Source of the DNA: Clostridium beijerinckii
Lineage (GTDB): Bacteria > Bacillota > Clostridia > Clostridiales > Clostridiaceae
Reading direction: 5' to 3'
DNA: 64,000 nucleotides
NCBI RefSeq assembly: GCF_018223745.1
Contig: NZ_CP073653.1
Span: 4,240,001 to 4,304,000, forward strand
Every line of letters begins with the position of its first letter. Within the stretch, counting starts at the first letter, position 1. The notes under the pieces were generated by a model. That model had not been told where the DNA came from. It worked only from the letters and a program-made list of their open reading frames with translations, and did no database searches. Shown here one piece after another: positions 62,198 to 64,000 of this stretch. A program made the position numbers and the translations under genes.

Positions 62198-62989
62198 TTA
62201 CATTAGGTCTGAATCATCGATATCATCAATACTTCCAGTTCCAGCTACTGCTACTTTACCTTCATTAGCTATTGATTTTATATGGAATATTGCTGCAATA
62301 ACACCTACAGCACCAAAACCAATTAAATTGAAGTTTGTAAATGCTGCTAACAAGAATCCGATAAAGAAGAATGGTAGTAATGATTTACTATTCATCATAT
62401 TCATTACCATTGCATAACCAACAACTACTATAAATCCACCTGACACTTGAAGCCCTCTTGTAATAACTTGTGGTATAGCTGAAAGTGCTGCATTTACAGC
62501 ATCTGTACCTGCAAGTACACCTACGATTGCAGCTGGAATAGCTACACGTATTGCTTGAAGTGATAAACCTAGAATATGGCACATTTCTATTCCTCTTGTA
62601 TTACCCTTTTCAGCATATTTGTCAGCTAAATGTTGGAAAAATACTGTTATTGTTCTTACGAAGATAGTAAGAACTTGTCCTGCTGCTGCTATTGGAACCG
62701 CAACTGCTATACCTGCTCCAATTGATTGTTTACCGATTATAACAAGTATTGCTGAAATTACACTTGCAAGTGCTGCATCTGGTGCCATAGCTGCACCAAC
62801 ATTCATCCATCCTAATGCTAACATTTCAAGTGTTCCACCTAGTATAATTCCTGTTTTAATATCCCCTAGTACAAGGCCTACTAGTGTACATGCAATTATT
62901 GGTCTGTGGAACTGTGCCTCATCAAGTACACTTGCCATACCAGTAATTGCTGCAACTATTACTAATAAAATTAATTGTAAAGTGCTCAT
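62198..62989 (-). CDS. levF: PTS mannose/fructose/sorbose-family IIC component
   Basis: This 263-residue membrane protein shows the EIIC-Man motifs DEAQFHRPIIACTLVGLVLGDIKTGIILGGTLEMLALGWMNVGAAMAPDAALAS and about seven helices. It forms the membrane translocator with IID. The C-terminal stretch EGKVAVAGTGSIDDIDDSDLM is an acidic tail. GAGG precedes the ATG. It is co-transcribed with the IIB gene 52 bases upstream and the IID gene downstream. Confidence 0.9.
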   Translation of the reverse strand: MSTLQLILLVIVAAITGMASVLDEAQFHRPIIACTLVGLVLGDIKTGIILGGTLEMLALGWMNVGAAMAPDAALASVISAILVIIGKQSIGAGIAVAVPIAAAGQVLTIFVRTITVFFQHLADKYAEKGNTRGIEMCHILGLSLQAIRVAIPAAIVGVLAGTDAVNAALSAIPQVITRGLQVSGGFIVVVGYAMVMNMMNSKSLLPFFFIGFLLAAFTNFNLIGFGAVGVIAAIFHIKSIANEGKVAVAGTGSIDDIDDSDLM

Positions 62990-63041
62990 TTATAATTCCT
63001 CTCTTTCTTTTTTTGATTTATATAAAAAAGTTTTTATATAC

Positions 63042-63533
63042 TTATATAAATTGTAATTCCTTTAATCTGTCCATTAAGTTTATCTTAGTATCTTTTGCTA
63101 GTTTCCTTACCTCTAATTCGATACCTTTTTCATTAAGCTTTTTAAACGCCTCAATATCAATATCATTCATGCATAATGCATTTGTAACCTGTTTATCACC
63201 AGCCTTATAGCACATTCCTCCAACGTTTACAGATTTAATAGGTACTCCGCCTTCAACCATTCTTAATACATCTGTAGGGTTTGTAAATAAAAATAAAGTT
63301 TTAAAGCTGTCAAATTTAGGATTATTATATGCTTCAATTGCCTTTGCTATTGGAAGCACATATGCTTTTATCCCTGGAGGAGCTACTTGAATTACTAATT
63401 GTTTTCTTAAGTCATCCGCTGCAACTTCATCACTGCAGGCAAATATTCTGTTACACCCACTCTCCTTAGTCCAAACTGTTGCTACTTGTCCATGTATTAA
63501 TCTGTCATCTATTCTTACAAAGCTAATTTCCAT
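63042..63533 (-). CDS. levE: PTS mannose/fructose/sorbose-family IIB component
   Basis: This 163-residue cytosolic protein begins ISFVRIDDRLIHGQVATVWTK, in which His15 is the phosphorylation site. It continues with VIQVAPPGIKAYVLPIAKAIEAY and KTLFLFTNPTDVLRMVEGG, as in EIIB-Man/Lev proteins. It passes phosphate from IIA to the incoming sugar. In Bacillus the LevE homologue also modulates the LevR activator. GGAGA precedes the ATG. Confidence 0.92.
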   Translation of the reverse strand: MEISFVRIDDRLIHGQVATVWTKESGCNRIFACSDEVAADDLRKQLVIQVAPPGIKAYVLPIAKAIEAYNNPKFDSFKTLFLFTNPTDVLRMVEGGVPIKSVNVGGMCYKAGDKQVTNALCMNDIDIEAFKKLNEKGIELEVRKLAKDTKINLMDRLKELQFI

Positions 63534-63702
63534 TTTTTATCTCCTATCTTCTAATTTTTATATTTACTTAAATTGCGCTTATATTGATATAACTTGTTGC
63601 ATAAATTTTCAATATTATTTTCCAAAGAACTTATGTATTCGTATTCTCACTTAACTTTGCTTATTATAATTATGGAACTAAAAATGCAGTTATCTGAAAT
63701 AC

Positions 63703-64000
63703 TTATATAATTTCTTCATCTTCATCTATATTGATATTTTTAGTTAAAACCTTTATAGCCTCTTTTCCAGAGTTTTCTGCTACTCTTAACAATTCTGTTA
63801 TGCTTGAAAAATCTCTACTTCCTAGAACCTCTAAAATCATTGGCAGATTGACACCTGCTACAATTTCCATATTCTCATGTTGCATTGCAATTATACTTGC
63901 CGCATTAAATGGACTTCCTCCAAACAGGTCTACCATAAATAGTACTCCGTCTGTTGAATCTAACTCTTTTATAAGAGTGTTATATTTTTCTACAAGTGAT
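63703..64000 (-). CDS. levD: PTS mannose/fructose-family IIA component, C-terminal part (runs off right edge)
   Basis: The frame enters from the right edge (SLVEKYNTLIKELDSTDGVLFMVDLFGGSPFNAASII) and ends at 63703; an ATG inside it at 63936 is not the real start. DGVLFMVDLFGGSPFN is the EIIA-Man signature. The phospho-accepting His near residue 10 lies outside the window. It heads the IIA-IIB-IIC-IID-fructanase series, with 169 bases to the IIB gene. The promoter, and any LevR-type activator, would be to the right. Confidence 0.88.
   Translation of the reverse strand, partial: SLVEKYNTLIKELDSTDGVLFMVDLFGGSPFNAASIIAMQHENMEIVAGVNLPMILEVLGSRDFSSITELLRVAENSGKEAIKVLTKNINIDEDEEII

Overview
The window looks like chromosome from a low-GC, solvent-forming Clostridium. 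The strongest evidence is an intact ald-ctfA-ctfB-adc operon (17.8-21.4 kb), the sol-operon order known from the C. beijerinckii / C. saccharobutylicum / C. saccharoperbutylacetonicum group; in C. acetobutylicum adc is transcribed separately. The sequence cannot decide between species. I see no rRNA, tRNA, CRISPR array, phage or complete insertion sequence.

Layout. 0-0.8 kb: start of a Cache-type chemoreceptor running off the left edge. 1.1-7.2 kb: a leftward short-chain fatty acid cluster (AtoE-type permease, 3-hydroxyacyl-CoA dehydrogenase, fused acyl-CoA:acetate CoA-transferase, AtoS-like histidine kinase) preceded by a correctly spaced sigma-54 promoter, with no response regulator in view. 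7.6-17.2 kb: accessory genes (soluble chemoreceptor, GNAT, XRE-regulated ABC exporter, FakA-tail protein, DJ-1/PfpI protein, DTW-domain tRNA enzyme) among copies of a MITE-like palindromic element. 17.8-21.4 kb: sol operon with terminator. 21.6-28 kb: many small, mostly leftward genes (membrane proteins, GNATs, YciI, PlsY, a hexapeptide acetyltransferase), most with a shared upstream promoter-like motif and recurrent hairpins. 28-34 kb: AraC/GyrI regulator and a Bce-type peptide-resistance module (ABC transporter plus two-component system). 34-38.4 kb: epoxide-hydrolase-like protein, VanZ protein, TetR, metallo-beta-lactamase-fold protein.

38.9-45.7 kb: two large PEP synthase / rifamycin-phosphotransferase-like enzymes arranged head to head, each with its own repressor gene (MarR, TetR) and clear palindromic operators. 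The leftward copy carries an in-frame TGA just before the phosphohistidine domain. 45.8-47.4 kb: MerR regulator with a 19-bp-spacer promoter and a zinc alcohol dehydrogenase lacking the structural-zinc lobe; a decayed fragment of a close relative lies near 56.2 kb. 47.7-50.6 kb: LysR regulator and a NarL/LiaR-type two-component pair. 51.1-64 kb: two very large secreted glycosidases with choline-binding-type repeats (GH3 with swapped domains; GH32 fructanase) and a leftward mannose/fructose-family PTS (IIA partial, IIB, IIC, IID) feeding into the fructanase, the same order as the Bacillus levDEFG-sacC operon.

Together the genes describe a saccharolytic anaerobe that breaks down fructan outside the cell, imports the sugar by PTS, ferments it to acids and then solvents, and can take back short-chain acids. 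Start codons were moved from the longest frame where a Shine-Dalgarno sequence clearly favours an internal start. All functional calls rest on recognition of motifs and domain order; no database search was run.
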